Below, piece after piece: positions 13,496 through 29,941 of a stretch of DNA of 64,000 nucleotides. A model generated the notes under the pieces. The model had not been told where the DNA came from. It ran no database searches and saw only the letters and a program-made list of their open reading frames with translations. The number at the start of each line of letters is the position of its first letter. The first letter of the stretch is position 1. The stretch covers positions 19,359,702 to 19,423,701 of the forward strand of contig JAAOOA010000016.1 in NCBI GenBank assembly GCA_012861695.1. The letters run 5' to 3'. Source of the stretch: Trematomus loennbergii (taxonomy: Eukaryota; Chordata; Actinopteri; Perciformes; Nototheniidae). The translations under genes were made by a program, and so were the position numbers.

Positions 13496-14213
13496 CACCA
13501 CAGCATTTCACAAACACCACAGCATTTCACAAAACACTACAGCATTTCACAAACACCACAGCATTTCAGAAAACACAACAGCATTTCAGAAAACACCACA
13601 GCATTTCACAAAACACCAGCATTTCACAAAACCCACAGCATTTCAGAAAACACACAGCATTTCACAAAACGCTGCAGTATTTCACAAAACGCCGCAGCAT
13701 TTCACAAAACGCCCAGCATTTCACAAAACACAACAGCATTTCAGAAAACACAACAGCATTTCAGAAAACACAACAGCATTTCAGAAAACGCCACAGCATT
13801 TCACAAAACACACAGCATTTCAGAAAACGCCACAGCATTTCACAAAACACAACAGCATTTCACAAAACAACAGCATTTCACAAAACACAACAGCATTTCA
13901 CAAAACGCCACAGCATTTCAGAAAACACAACAGCATTTCACAAACACAACAGCATTTCACAAAACGCCACAGCATTTCACAAAACACAACAGCATTTCAC
14001 AAAACACAACAGCATTTCACAAAACACAACAGCATTTCACAAAACACAACAGCATTTCACAAAACGCCAGCATTTCACAAAACACAACAGCATTTCACAA
14101 AACACAACAGCATTTCACAAAACGCCGCAGCATTTCACAACACAACAGCATTTCAGAAAACACACAGCATTTCAGAAAACACACAGCATTTCAGAAAACA
14201 CCACAGCATTTCA
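13496..14213 (+). repeat. Left-arm minisatellite, 37 units of about 17-20 bp
   Basis: The unit is CAGCATTTCACAAAACACAA, with C/G variation in TTTCAC or TTTCAG and with CACAA, CGCCA and CGCCG linkers. Unit length varies from about 16 to 20 bp. The + strand unit contains no stop codon, so frames stay open for more than 260 codons here. That is an artefact of the repeat and not a protein gene. Confidence 0.93.
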
Positions 14214-14390
14214 CATTGGACGGAAAGGGTATTCCTTTAGGGAGAACACTTCTTGTTTGTGATTGGACAGAGCCAGCCAGAGAAGCACTGCTGTGATTGG
14301 TTGTTTTTGCTGCCAGTCAAGAAATGACGCTTCGTGATCGGTCAGCACCCGACAGCGCAACATGTCCCAACCATAACGTGTCCCATCAAC

Positions 14391-14574
14391 CGTTAGCTGT
14401 TAGCACACACTCAGAGCTCACAGCTCCTCATATCTGTTCAGAAACTGGACAAAAGTTAAACAAGTACAAACCACAGACTGTCTATGTCATGGCGAATACA
14501 GTCGCTGCTTTATTTATGTCTGTATGACGCTGTTGTGAGTGTGGACGGAGCAGCTACAGGTTAGTTTAGCCTGA
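14391..14574 (+). repeat. Internal module of the fold-back element, copy 1 (+)
   Basis: A roughly 184-bp module running from TTAGCTGTTAGCACACACTC to GGTTAGTTTAGCCTGAT. Four copies occur in the element: + at 14391-14574, - at 15057-15237, + at 15259-15442 and - at 15692-15879. By eye the copies are nearly identical, so the duplications are recent or have been kept alike by gene conversion. Confidence 0.85.
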
Positions 14575-14582
14575 TCGATCCG

Positions 14583-14835
14583 CCCCCTCTCCAGCACGTC
14601 TTGTTTGAATGACAGGAGTAAACACTGACAGCTGCGGTGAAACTCGAGCGATTAGAGCGATGCGAAAAAAACATGAATTAATGCTTTATTAATTCATGGT
14701 TTTTAAGGGGCTTATCTCCATGTAAATACTATGGTAGACTACCCAATATTCGCATCGCTCTAATCGCTCGAGTTTCACGGCGGCTGTCAGCTGTGTTTGC
14801 TCCTGTCATTCAAACAAGATGCGCTGGAGAGGGGG
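14583..14835. repeat. Hairpin inside the fold-back element (arms of about 83 bp)
   Basis: The segment 14583-14665 (CCCCCTCTCCAGC to GATTAGAGCGATGCG) is followed about 84 bp later by its reverse complement at 14750-14835 (CGCATCGCTCTAATC to GGAGAGGGGG). The loop itself contains ATGAATTAATGC and TTAATTCAT. A third related copy begins at 15621 and reads into the right arm. Confidence 0.85.
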
Positions 14836-15056
14836 CGGGGCGTATCTCCATGTAAATCCTATGGGAGATACCAACTACAACAAAATGAACATATTGACCG
14901 TGATTTAATTGTAATACACGTTTCAAAGTGATGCCGAAGTAACTACATACTGATACCGGTTAGTAAAAACCATGAATTAATGCTTTGACAAGTCTGCAGA
15001 CAAGACGGCAGGCGAAAAGCTTTTAAAATGCGTGTTTTCTGAATGGAATCGGATCC

Positions 15057-15237
15057 ATCAGGCTAAACTAACCTGTAGCTGCTCCGTCCACACTCACAAC
15101 AACGTCATACAGACATAAATAAAGCAGCGACTGTATTCGCCATGACATAGACAGTCTGTGGTTTGTACATGTTTAACTTTTGTCCAGTTTCTGAACAGAT
15201 ATGAGGAGCTGTGAGCTCTGAGTGTGTGCTAACAGCT
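15057..15237 (-). repeat. Internal module of the fold-back element, copy 2 (-)
   Basis: Reverse-complement copy of the 14391-14574 module, running from ATCAGGCTAAACTAACC to GTGTGCTAACAGCT. Small differences include AACAACG for AACAGCG and TACATG for TACTTG. Confidence 0.85.
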
Positions 15238-15258
15238 ATATGTCCCAACACATCAGCC

Positions 15259-15442
15259 GTTAGCTGTTAGCACACACTCAGAGCTCACAGCTCCTCATAT
15301 CTGTTCAGAAACGGGACAAAAGTTAAACAAGTACAAACCATAGACTGTATATGTCATGGCGAATACAGTCGCTGCTTTATTTATGTCTGTATGACGTTGT
15401 TGTGAGTGTGGACGGAGCAGCTACAGGTTAGTTTAGCCTGAT
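15259..15442 (+). repeat. Internal module of the fold-back element, copy 3 (+)
   Basis: Direct copy of the 14391-14574 module. It carries AACGGGAC in place of AACTGGAC and GACTGTATATG in place of GACTGTCTATG. It faces copy 2 across the short central spacer. Confidence 0.85.
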
Positions 15443-15691
15443 GATCCGATTCCATTCAGAAAACACGCATTTTAAAAGCTTTTCGCCTGCCGTCTTGTCT
15501 GCAGACTTGTCAAAGCATTAATTCATGGTTTTTACTAACCGGTATCAGTATGTAGTTACTTCGGCATCACTTTGAAACGTGTATTACAATTAAATCATGG
15601 TCAATATGTTCATTTTGTTGTCGAGTTTCACCGCAGCTGTCAGTGTTTACTCCTGTCATTCAAACAAGACGTGCTGGAGAGGGGGCGGATC

Positions 15692-15879
15692 GATCAGGCT
15701 AAACTAACCTGTAGCTGCTCCGTCCACACTCACAACAGCGTCATACAGACATAAATAAAGCAGCGACTGTATTCGCCATGACATAGACAGTCTGTGGTTT
15801 GTACTTGTTTAACTTTTGTCCAGTTTCTGAACAGATATGAGGAGCTGTGAGCTCTGAGTGTGTGCTAACAGCTAACGGT
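15692..15879 (-). repeat. Internal module of the fold-back element, copy 4 (-)
   Basis: Reverse-complement copy that pairs with copy 1 as part of the outer inverted repeat. It is closer to copy 1 (AACAGCG, TACTTG, AACTGGAC on the complement) than to copies 2 and 3. The four modules therefore form an outer pair and an inner pair. Confidence 0.85.
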
Positions 15880-16041
15880 TGATGTGTTGGGACATGTTGC
15901 GCTCGGGTGCTGACCAATCACGAAGCGTCATTTCTTGACTGGCAGCAAAAACAACCAATCACAGCAGTGCTTCTCTGGCTGGCTCTGTCCAATCACAAAC
16001 AAGAAGTGTTCTCCCTAAAGGAATACCCTTTCCGTCCAATG

Positions 16042-16432
16042 TGAAATGCTGTGGTGTTTTCTGAAATGCTGTTGTGTTTTCTGAAATGCTGTTGTGTTTT
16101 TGAAATGCTGTTGTGTTTTGAAATGCTGCGGCGTTTTGTGAAATGCTGTTGTGTTTTCTGAAATGCTGTTGTGTTTTGTGAAATGCTGTTGTGTTTTCTG
16201 AAATGCTGTTGTGTTTTGTGAAATGCTGCGGCGTTTTGTGAAATGCTGTGGTGTTTTCTGAAATGCTGTTGTGTTTTCTGAAATGCTGTAGCGTTTTCTG
16301 AAATGCTGTTGCGTTTTCTGAAATGCTATTGCGTTTTCTGAAATGCTGTAGCGTTTTCTGAAATGCTGCGGTGTTTTGAAATGCTGTTGTGTTTTGTGAA
16401 ATGCTGTGGTGTTTTGTGAAATGCTGTGATGT
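16042..16432 (-). repeat. Right-arm minisatellite, 20 units
   Basis: The same unit as the left arm but on the - strand (GTGAAATGCTGTTGTGTTTT on the + strand). There are 20 units against 37 on the left. Unequal copy number between arms points to separate expansion or contraction after insertion, or to unequal arms in the parent element. Open frames of 171 and 183 codons on the - strand are repeat artefacts. Confidence 0.93.
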
Positions 16433-16453
16433 CTTGCACTTCCGGGCCACCGT

Positions 16454-16460
16454 AACATAC
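16454..16460 (+). repeat. Putative 7-bp target-site duplication, right (AACATAC)
   Basis: Direct copy of 13463-13469, immediately outside the right end of the fold-back element (CCACCGT then AACATAC). Confidence 0.6.
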
Positions 16461-21764
<5,304 letters not shown>

Positions 21765-24352
21765 GGAGTCATTGAAATTGAGTAGTCTGACTGAGCCTTG
21801 TGTGGGCTCAGTGACAGCGTTGATTAAACATTAAGGAAGAGATATAATGCCATTTTACCATTGTGAGTTATCCAACCCCTTTGTACTATCATTTCATCTT
21901 TGCCCTTGAACTCAAACACATTGCCAGCTGACAGGATAGAAAGAATAATGATAATGAATTATGCATAAATGAGAACTTGAATTCATCTTTATCCAACTTT
22001 GGGAAGTTGGTGCGTTCGAGGACCCCTGAGTGTCATTTGTCATGCAGCTGACAGGAAACACTGCGGTTGGTACTTGTAAAAATGGGCTCAGTGTCTGAGC
22101 CAAACAGAACAGTTTGGCTCAGCGGGGACCCTGATCCTGATCCTCCTCATCTTTGGTGGGCATGACATTACAAGAGGGACAGATGTCTCTACTTTTACTT
22201 ACTTTAACCCCTTTCTTGAGATGGATTTGGAAGAAAGCGGCACTGTTTTTAAAAGGGAGTGTGTTAGATATAACAATGCTAAATGGCCTGGTCTGTTTAC
22301 TCTTATTTATAATACACAAACGAGAGCAAACACAGAAAATACTGGGACACCTTTTATTTTTAGGTTATTTCAACACAGCGGGTGTCCTATCTGATACCCT
22401 AGGTGTTGATTTCCTTTTTGTGCAAAACAGTAACACAGCCTGTGATACCAGATGAAGTGTGTGAGATATTGAAGTGCAGCAGACTTTCAAAGAGAGGAAA
22501 GGGTTGCCAGGAGGTAACTGACTGATTGCTGTTTTGTCTTTAGCTTGTCTGATCCATCACACTGTAACCATCTTTGGTAAATAGAGGTCGTTCATGTCTT
22601 TTTCTACCCATCAATAATGTTGAAAAGCATGAGCATTGGATCCACTTGGACAATCAGAAAGATTGCACCCTAACACACTGATATATTCATAGCTTTATTC
22701 CCAGCTAGGTTACACACTTATCACTTTCATTTTGGCCAAGATATTGCTGTTGGGATATGTGTAATTTTCTCTGCAGGCCTTCGAATTTCCTGGATAGCTT
22801 ATCATCAGCCTGTGCCCCTTGATATTATGAACTTTTGAGCATGATATGAAAGGTGGTTTGTGTACCTCCCATAGTGAGGCAAGATTACAGCAGTTTTTGT
22901 TTCAGATGTGTCACTACCAAATTGTTTCCAGAACATATTTGCATAACTTTTTTTCTGTCATGTGGCGTAAATGCCACAGTATTCAGGCAACAAATGAACT
23001 AAGATGTTGAATTATCATTATGTCCACTATTCACCACAGTGAAATAGATACATTACATTCGCCAGCCGTGGGCTAAACTCTCCATTTAAGCATTAGTATT
23101 AGGCGAGCCTTGAGAGTGCATTTTTATTTGGGAAACTAAATTAAGACAATTATATTGTATCTTATATGACATTATAGGCCTCAATATATAAAACATAATA
23201 TATATATATTATATACCGCTACAAACTTAAATTACAATGATTAAATGAGCAAAACTCTAAGGACCATATGGGTGTAGTTTGATCAGCTTTGATTGACAGT
23301 CCTTAGTCACAACCCCATCACTATCATCACTTTTATTAAAAGAGAGGGAAATGACATCACCAATTTTCCAAATCTCACCCCTTACAAAGCAGTGATAAGA
23401 GCACATACAAACAAATAAACAAACATAAATACAGGCATCTGTTGTGTGAAATAACCCAAACTGTTGAAACGCTGCCACGACACTTTCTGTCTTTATTATT
23501 CATAGTGAGAAACAGTTTGAGGTTTCACGGACTTAAATGAAAACCTTACATCCATACAAATAATAACAGTGGTTACCTCATAACAAACAAAAACAAGTTC
23601 GTAAAAATGTTTTTTCTTCTAACCTGATAAAAAGCTGCAATTTCTGTTACATAGTTATTTCTGCTAATCTAATTTACCCTACACTGACCTTTAAAACATA
23701 CCAATGAATTATAAGGTATTATCCTTACACCTGACCTACAATGTTCAAGGTGGGACGTTTTCCTACGTGAACATAAGGTTAATTGATCCGTATATGTTCT
23801 TTGAATATGTAAATGACTACCGGAGCCTTAAAGTTAGGGTACATTTAAGAGAAAGTGCCCCTTGCTAACCTTGGGAACAATTAATCTTATAAATGTAACC
23901 CTGCAGTGCATGACAACGATACATATGCAGCTATGTTAATTTACATGTGCAGAGGGAGGTCCTCCGGAGCCAGGCTGTGCTTGATGAAGGTGCTATCACC
24001 CTCAATGAGAGGAATAATTATCACAACAACACATACATAAGTCCTCTATTAGATTAAGGCCCACTTTAATAGACTCACAGCAAGAGTGGGAGTGGTGGCT
24101 TAATGTAATTGGTTACAAGACGACATGCAGAGGGAAGCGTCACGAAAAATGAAGCAGATTTATAAGACCTGCTCTATCTCAGTTATTTTTCCTTTTTTTC
24201 CCCCATCTCCCACTGAAGCTTTATTTGACCACTCTAATCGCTCCTGTCCTGTGATCTCACAAGTGTGTCATATAAATGGCTGGCGCATTCTGTTTATTTT
24301 CTCCATCCATAATACATAGGGTATCTAAATCCTGCTGGCGTGTGCAGGAAAC

Positions 24353-24391
24353 AGAGGGGGAGAGAGAGAGAAAGAAAGGGGGAGAGAGAGG
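24353..24391 (+). repeat. GA-rich simple sequence
   Basis: A mix of GAGAGA, AAAGAAAG and GGGGGAGAGAGAG. Low complexity with no coding meaning. Confidence 0.9.
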
Positions 24392-26514
24392 TGGCTTGCT
24401 AATGGTGTGAGGCACATAGGCTCAGAACAAAGTGGAAGAAATACATACACATAAGCCAAGAAGAGCCACAGAGGCCACGCACTGTGGTCTGCTGGTTGAG
24501 AAGTGGTGATTTGAGAGTTTGGAGCTTAGGGAAGGCTTTAGGCAGTGTTTGATCTGCCCCTGCTCCACCAGTATTTAGCATCAGCTGCCTAAGTATTGCT
24601 TCTCTCTCACCTGACTGCAAGGTCACCCAAAAAATATTAATTCAGTCTTCTGGAAAGCACAAATTGCCCTCCAGTGTAACCTTTACCTTTCTTTATCCAG
24701 CAATACTGGATTGCTCTCTGTCTGGCAGAATTCTGCGGAAAGCAATGTTTCCAGATTTACAGGTTCATTTCCACTGCAGATCATCATTTATAGACATGTC
24801 ACCACCATATGTATCACATGGAAATATACAGCAGGGAGAATATATTGTGCTAGAGCTATTTTTAACTGTGATTTATAGATTGCAACCAACAAATGTGATC
24901 GTTGCACATAAATCTGGGCTCCCTATGAGGCTTCCCCTCTTTATTTATCCATTGTCAAACCTGTCCAAATAACTGACCAACAAGTAAACACAAGAGTCTC
25001 TAGGGGTGGTTATTTGAGTCAGCTATGAAGACATTTAGCTCAGCATACTGTGATAATCCCTTTGAGGTAACATTATGTTACCTTTGTTTAGCTTCTAACT
25101 ACACACCAAGCATTAAACAAAGGTTAAGAGCTAACTTTGGCGCCTGCACAGAAATGTTTATTGTGTGATTCTACTTCATAATTAAAGATAAATAGGATTT
25201 CACTTTCAATGCGATGTGTTATTTACAAAATGATGGAATATAAATATCCAACAAGTGTTAGTTGTATGCCGTTTTAACAAGGTACATTTCATCTAAAGGT
25301 TAGATCCCGAAGACACAATTCCTTCATATATGAAAGAGGTAGGTTGACAAAGGCTGACAACATTTATTGTTCCTATGTTTATTTGAATTTCTCATCATCA
25401 AAATTACTGCATTCAAAAATCTATATTTTTTATTACTGCAGTAAACCATGTGCCACTTTTTGTTCAAAATATGTATTGAGCCAACTAAAATAGTTTCTTT
25501 GTAAAGCTGCTAACGTAACATTTTAAAATGTAAAAAACAAACATTTTTTCCGGGCTTTTTCCTCGATGTTTGCGTACTTACTCACACTTCCCCCCCTCAC
25601 TTATATGCCCCTAAATGAGACCAACTTTTCGCCACTGCAAATGATCATCAGTTGTATGTGCTTGTGGTTGCCAGATCAATGGCCAAGGGCCCCCTTTCTT
25701 GTGTTGATTGAAAATGCGGTGGCTGCAAGCGTGCCCCACTCACTGCCCCGTGGTTCACTGTTAAGCTCTTGACTTCTGCACTCACATATGTATGCAACAA
25801 CCAATGAATATTTCAGTCTTTAACCCACAGCTAGACAGCATCAGTGGAACACGAAAGTCATCTGTTTCATAGAGATTATTAAAAGAAATACAAATGTGCT
25901 ATGTTCCCTCCGACTCACAGCAAACAGAAAAAAATATCTACTCTTTTGTTTTTCGTTTTTTCCCTGTATGGAGGATTTTTAGTTTTATGTCTTGCAGCAA
26001 AGCTTTATGCATAAGCTGCTTCTCAGAAAAACATGTTTTCTTCTGGTCTCCTTCTGCTTTTGCACAGCAAAGCCAGGATAAACAGGTGCCCGTTTTCAGA
26101 TAATTCAATGTAAGTGAACTGTGTGAAAGTGAACGGCACGCTCTTCTACCTTTCTGCATGGTTCATAGAGAGAAGAAAATAGGCGCGTTTACGCTGCACA
26201 TCAAACTAAATACTGTAATTGCATAAAAAAAACAAAAAAAAAACACAATTGAGTTGTGTACTGCCTGTCTTGTCTCCATCTGATCCTAGATTTGTCCAGA
26301 AGCATTACTTTTGATTTGATAAAACTGTCAAAAGTCACATGAAAGGTTATTTAGATGCTGCAAGATCAAAGGGTGTCTTTCTAATAACAGCGTGTTAGTA
26401 GTGTGAGCATCCACGAGCTCTGTTTTCAGATGCTGTATGAAGCTTTCACAGAACTGGGTAATTACACCTGCCAAGGGATATTCACAAAGGTAATGCTTTC
26501 CATCGCAGTTTCAA

Positions 26515-26528
26515 CCCCCCCCCCCCCC
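26515..26528 (+). repeat. C14 homopolymer
   Basis: Fourteen consecutive C residues. Its length is prone to sequencing error and to real polymorphism. Confidence 0.95.
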
Positions 26529-28849
26529 AACCCTACTAGGCAGCTTGAATGACAGCATTGCAAAAATGGCGGAAAAGGAAAAATGAGAGTGAGTGAACTG
26601 GAATAGAAGTGTCGTGGAGGGAAGATGGATTCCTGTGCTCTCAGTGGAAAGCTGTCATAACAGTCCTCAGCAGCTGTTCTGGGAGCAGCTAGGAGTCTAT
26701 GGAAATATGCCACACACACACACCGCCACTCCTCTCTGCAAAGGCCCAGGCAGGAGTCCCACCTAACTGTGTCACATTTCCATGGTATTGTGGTGAAAGC
26801 CGCCCAACAGAGAGGGAGAGGAGTACAGAGAAGCCGGGGCACAGGGGAAAGATCCTTTAATTTAGTCTCAGAGGAAAGCGCTAAGCCTCTATCCTTCCCG
26901 GGAGGCAGAGCGCAGCGTGAAGCTCTACAGCTGGATGTTGCCCTCTCAAATAGTTTGCTTCCATCACAGCACCTCCATTAGATCTCCTGTGAAGACGGGT
27001 GATTGTGTAATAGATACGAACATATCACCTCTTTGCCGGTTTTTCTCTAACTACTGTACAGCTTAACTGGTACATTTCCGGAGTAGAAACCTGCCAAGCA
27101 TTAGATTTAACAACAGCGAGTAGTTGTGGGGGGGATCCAGAGAGTAAAAGTCGTGTCATCACTGATAAGACTCAGCCCCTAGCCCTATGAGGCAGTTTAA
27201 ACTTTATGAATATTATAAATGCCCACCAGACACTTGTACCACGTTTGTACCGTCAGCAAATTAACTGCTCTACCAATTATGTTCTGCCTCAGTGGCTTGC
27301 AATGACAATGTTGGCACTTTGGTTAAACACCAAATTAATGTGTGATGCTTCATTTATTCATGCTTTTTGTTTTGTACAAGCATGGTAAAGATGAGCATCC
27401 AGGAATGAAGTTGTCTTAGATATTCTTTTTAGATATTTATAGTTCAAAATGATGATATTAAATGTTTAAATTAATAAAAATTAGTGATCCAAACACAGTG
27501 TATTTTAATACGATTAACACTACATTTGTCAGTCTTTCTCTGTCCTCCTCTCTCCAGGCCCCCCTCATTGCCATTTTTAATGCATCCACCAGATGGCCTC
27601 GGACTTTCCCTCCTTTCCCCATCACCTGATTGCCGAACCCATCTATAAACCTGTTTTCACTTCCCTCATGTGCTCTGCAGTTTCCATCCCGCCCTGCCCG
27701 CCCCCTCACCTGCATCTCTTCCTTCATACGCCTCTTAGTTGAGATATACTCCATCAGTTACATTCATTTCCTGTCAGTTTGCAAGCTTGCAATTTTGCTT
27801 CTGAGCTTCTGTTACCTGAGACCGATCTGTACCTGCATGCACGCACACCTGCACCTACTGTATAGTTGATAAAAGTTGATTTTTCAGACACTTGTGGGCA
27901 GCAAAACAAGCTTAAACACAATGATATATTATGGGAAACTTGTTAGCAAACAGTTGCTGATACGGAACAACATCAGTATTCATTTGCAGTCGTTTGTGTC
28001 GACCGGCAAATGTAAGTTCAATATTCACTCTCCTTTCTGATCTGTTTGGCTCGACACCAACCCCCGAGGGAAATATCTGACTCTTCAGCTGCTAAACGCT
28101 CTGATATGTTAACAAGTTAGTCCCTAACTTTGTCCATGCACTGTTTGAAATTGGGTGGGGCTTAGTGGGTTTTTAGAGCCTTCTATCAGCCGCTTTCTGT
28201 GACTAAGAATGAATGACTAAATCAGTTACATTAAAAATATCAAAATAACCCAAAAGTATTTGGAGCTGCAGGTTAAAGAGCAACAGAGATCAATTTCTAT
28301 TTGTCTTTCAAACGATAATTAAATGTATAACATATAATTGCATCATGTGTATAAATTGTATGCACTTTGATTTATTCAGTCCATTAGAGCCACTTGTCAG
28401 TTTTATAAATCATAGGTATATCAATCTGGAGTCAACTGAAATATTTAATTGCTTTTTTGTCTGCTACAGCTTACATAATATCTCACTTGTGCTGTAAATC
28501 ACTTGTTCTGTGTTCTCCTTCAGAGAGAAAAAAACTGATCTTATGCAATCAGATAAATCTTTTGGTTTCATGTTTAATTTTATGGAAAACCATTCTGGCA
28601 CTTAGCTTTTTAAACATTGACCATTCAAATTCACCAAGGAAAAGTGCAATGCTCATTTAGCAGGCCAAATGCTCAGATGCAGCCATTAAACGGCATGTAC
28701 TTACGTGTAAATGCCAATTTGGTCCAGTTACATGTTGGTGTGGTCTACAGCCAGAGATATAGTTGCACAGGGAAGACATCACAACTCTAAAATACTGCGT
28801 GAGCTTCTCCTGGTGGCGATGGGCTTAATCAGTTTGTTGTGGACTCATT

Positions 28850-28857
28850 GGTTAAGG
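28850..28857 (+). repeat. 8-bp target-site duplication, left (GGTTAAGG)
   Basis: GGTTAAGG directly precedes CAGTGGTTCTCAAAC and is repeated exactly at 29934-29941 after the right terminus. An 8-bp duplication is the mark of hAT transposition. Confidence 0.92.
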
Positions 28858-29933
28858 CAGTGGTTCTCAAACCTTTTCTGTCAGGCCCCCCTTTGGAGAA
28901 AAAAAAAAGTTGGGCCCCCCCCAACACAAGTTAGGCTCAGTGGCAGCGCCAGAGATTTATTTTGGGGGTGCTGTGGGGTAGCTTGACGTTTCATAGAGGG
29001 TGCTCAAACATTTAGGGTTTCCCATTAATGTACCGGTCGCTACAGTGAAATGTTCTACTGCAACACTCCCCACGCACATACACAATGTACCCGCGACTGT
29101 TACAATGAAGGCTCGATAATCAGCTCACGGCATATAGGTGTAAGCAGGGGTAAAGTGCTATTTTTATAGGTGGTGTGTGGACCTAACATCCTCTAGGGGG
29201 GTCCGGGGCAAGCTCCCCCGGGAAGATTTATTTTTAAATATTGAAGTTAAATGCATCAATCTGGTGCACTTTGAGAGCAACATGAAGAGATCTATGGATA
29301 CCTCTCTCAACACCCATATGAAACAGAACTGTAAGCAGATTTACTTTTTCTTTATGGATATTTTACAAATCACCCTTTTAAACGTTATTCTTTTTTTACT
29401 GTCATATAGTATTTCATACCTGTTTTTAATTTATTCTCTTATTTTTTTATAACTATAATGATCATATAAACGTGTGCCTCGGAAATAATTGTTTACATTA
29501 ATGGTGACCAAAACGTTTGAGACCCACTGAGATAACACTGAGAGAGTCCTTTAGCTCACTGAGTCTCTCAGTCTGACAGGAGAGGACTCTCCTCCACTTT
29601 GTTGTTGAAAAAACTCCTTATATCCGTTAGCGTAGCTCGCTAGCACCAGAAGCTAACAACAACGATCTCCGGTACCGGTGCGCTATCTCTCTCTCGCCCG
29701 CGCATGCACACAAAATGGCTCGTTCCACACACACACAGAGCTAAGCTTTAATGAAACACAGAGACCCAGACGTAATAGTACTGTACTGTATCATATTATT
29801 TTCGAATCAATAATTTTTCAAATTATGATTTTTTCTTTTTTTTAATCTTTTTTTTTTTTTTTAATAACCATTTTTCCTGCTGGTCTCTCGCGCCCCTCCT
29901 GTCATGCCTCTGCGCCCCCTTTGGGAACCACTG
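28858..29933. mobile_element. Non-autonomous hAT (Charlie-like) element, 1076 bp
   Basis: Terminal inverted repeats are CAGTGGTTCTCAAAC on the left and CTTTGGGAACCACTG on the right, matching at 13 of 15 positions when one is inverted. A perfect GGTTAAGG duplication flanks them. CAGTGGTTCTCAA is the classic terminus of hAT-Charlie elements. No transposase frame is present; the one frame of note (29177-29452) shows no domain. The interior is heterogeneous, with a GGGCCCCCC patch after the left end, a T-rich block near 29825-29862, and a second right-type terminus at 29515-29529 (GTTTGAGACCCACTG). That suggests a composite or nested structure mobilised as one unit. Confidence 0.9.
29515..29529 (-). 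repeat. Internal hAT terminus-like sequence
   Basis: GTTTGAGACCCACTG is the reverse complement of CAGTGGGTCTCAAAC and matches the left end of the element (CAGTGGTTCTCAAAC) at 14 of 15 positions. It is a better mate to the left end than the actual right end is. It may be the right end of an inner or ancestral element. Confidence 0.7.
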
Positions 29934-29941
29934 GGTTAAGG
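29934..29941 (+). repeat. 8-bp target-site duplication, right (GGTTAAGG)
   Basis: Exact copy of 28850-28857, directly after CCACTG. Confidence 0.92.

Larger units (their letters stand above)
14877..15621. repeat. Inner long inverted repeat of the fold-back element
   Basis: 14877-15238 is followed by a near-perfect reverse complement at 15258-15621, with a spacer of only about 20 bp around 15239-15257. Paired landmarks are CAACAAAATGAACATATTGA with TCAATATGTTCATTTTGTTG, and GATACCGGTTAGTAAAAACC with its complement. The arms contain two of the four internal modules. Such a near-perfect palindrome would form a long hairpin and could be hard to sequence or assemble. Confidence 0.88.
13470..16453. 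mobile_element. Fold-back-type DNA element with minisatellite arms and nested inverted repeats
   Basis: The two ends are inverted copies: ACGGTGGCCCGGAAGTGCAA near 13474 and its reverse complement at about 16434-16453. Just inside each end is a 16-20 bp tandem array, 37 units on the left and 20 on the right, in opposite orientation. Inside those, 14214-14653 pairs with 15621-16037. Further in, 14877-15238 pairs with 15258-15621. Arms built of tandem repeats of unequal length, long inverted repeats, and no transposase frame are the hallmarks of fold-back elements such as Drosophila FB and Galileo, or plant FARE/MULE fold-backs. The 7-bp duplication would fit a Galileo/P-like transposase, but that is inference. 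I do not recognise a named family. The long open frames across the arrays are repeat artefacts. Confidence 0.8.

Noticed and set aside
13440..14262. Two overlapping + strand frames of 266 and 272 codons with His/Thr/Ser-rich repeats
   Set aside because: They are translations of the fold-back element's minisatellite. The frames stay open because the unit has no stop codon, and equal openness in two frames argues against selection on protein.
13496..16432. Regular short repeats that could be mistaken for a CRISPR array
   Set aside because: Units are contiguous, with no unique spacers, in a eukaryotic genome inside a transposon-like inverted repeat.
26462..26842. A 126-codon - strand frame with Trp/Cys-rich sequence
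   Set aside because: It spans the C14 homopolymer and CACACA patches, contains no recognised domain, and overlaps a + strand frame of similar quality.
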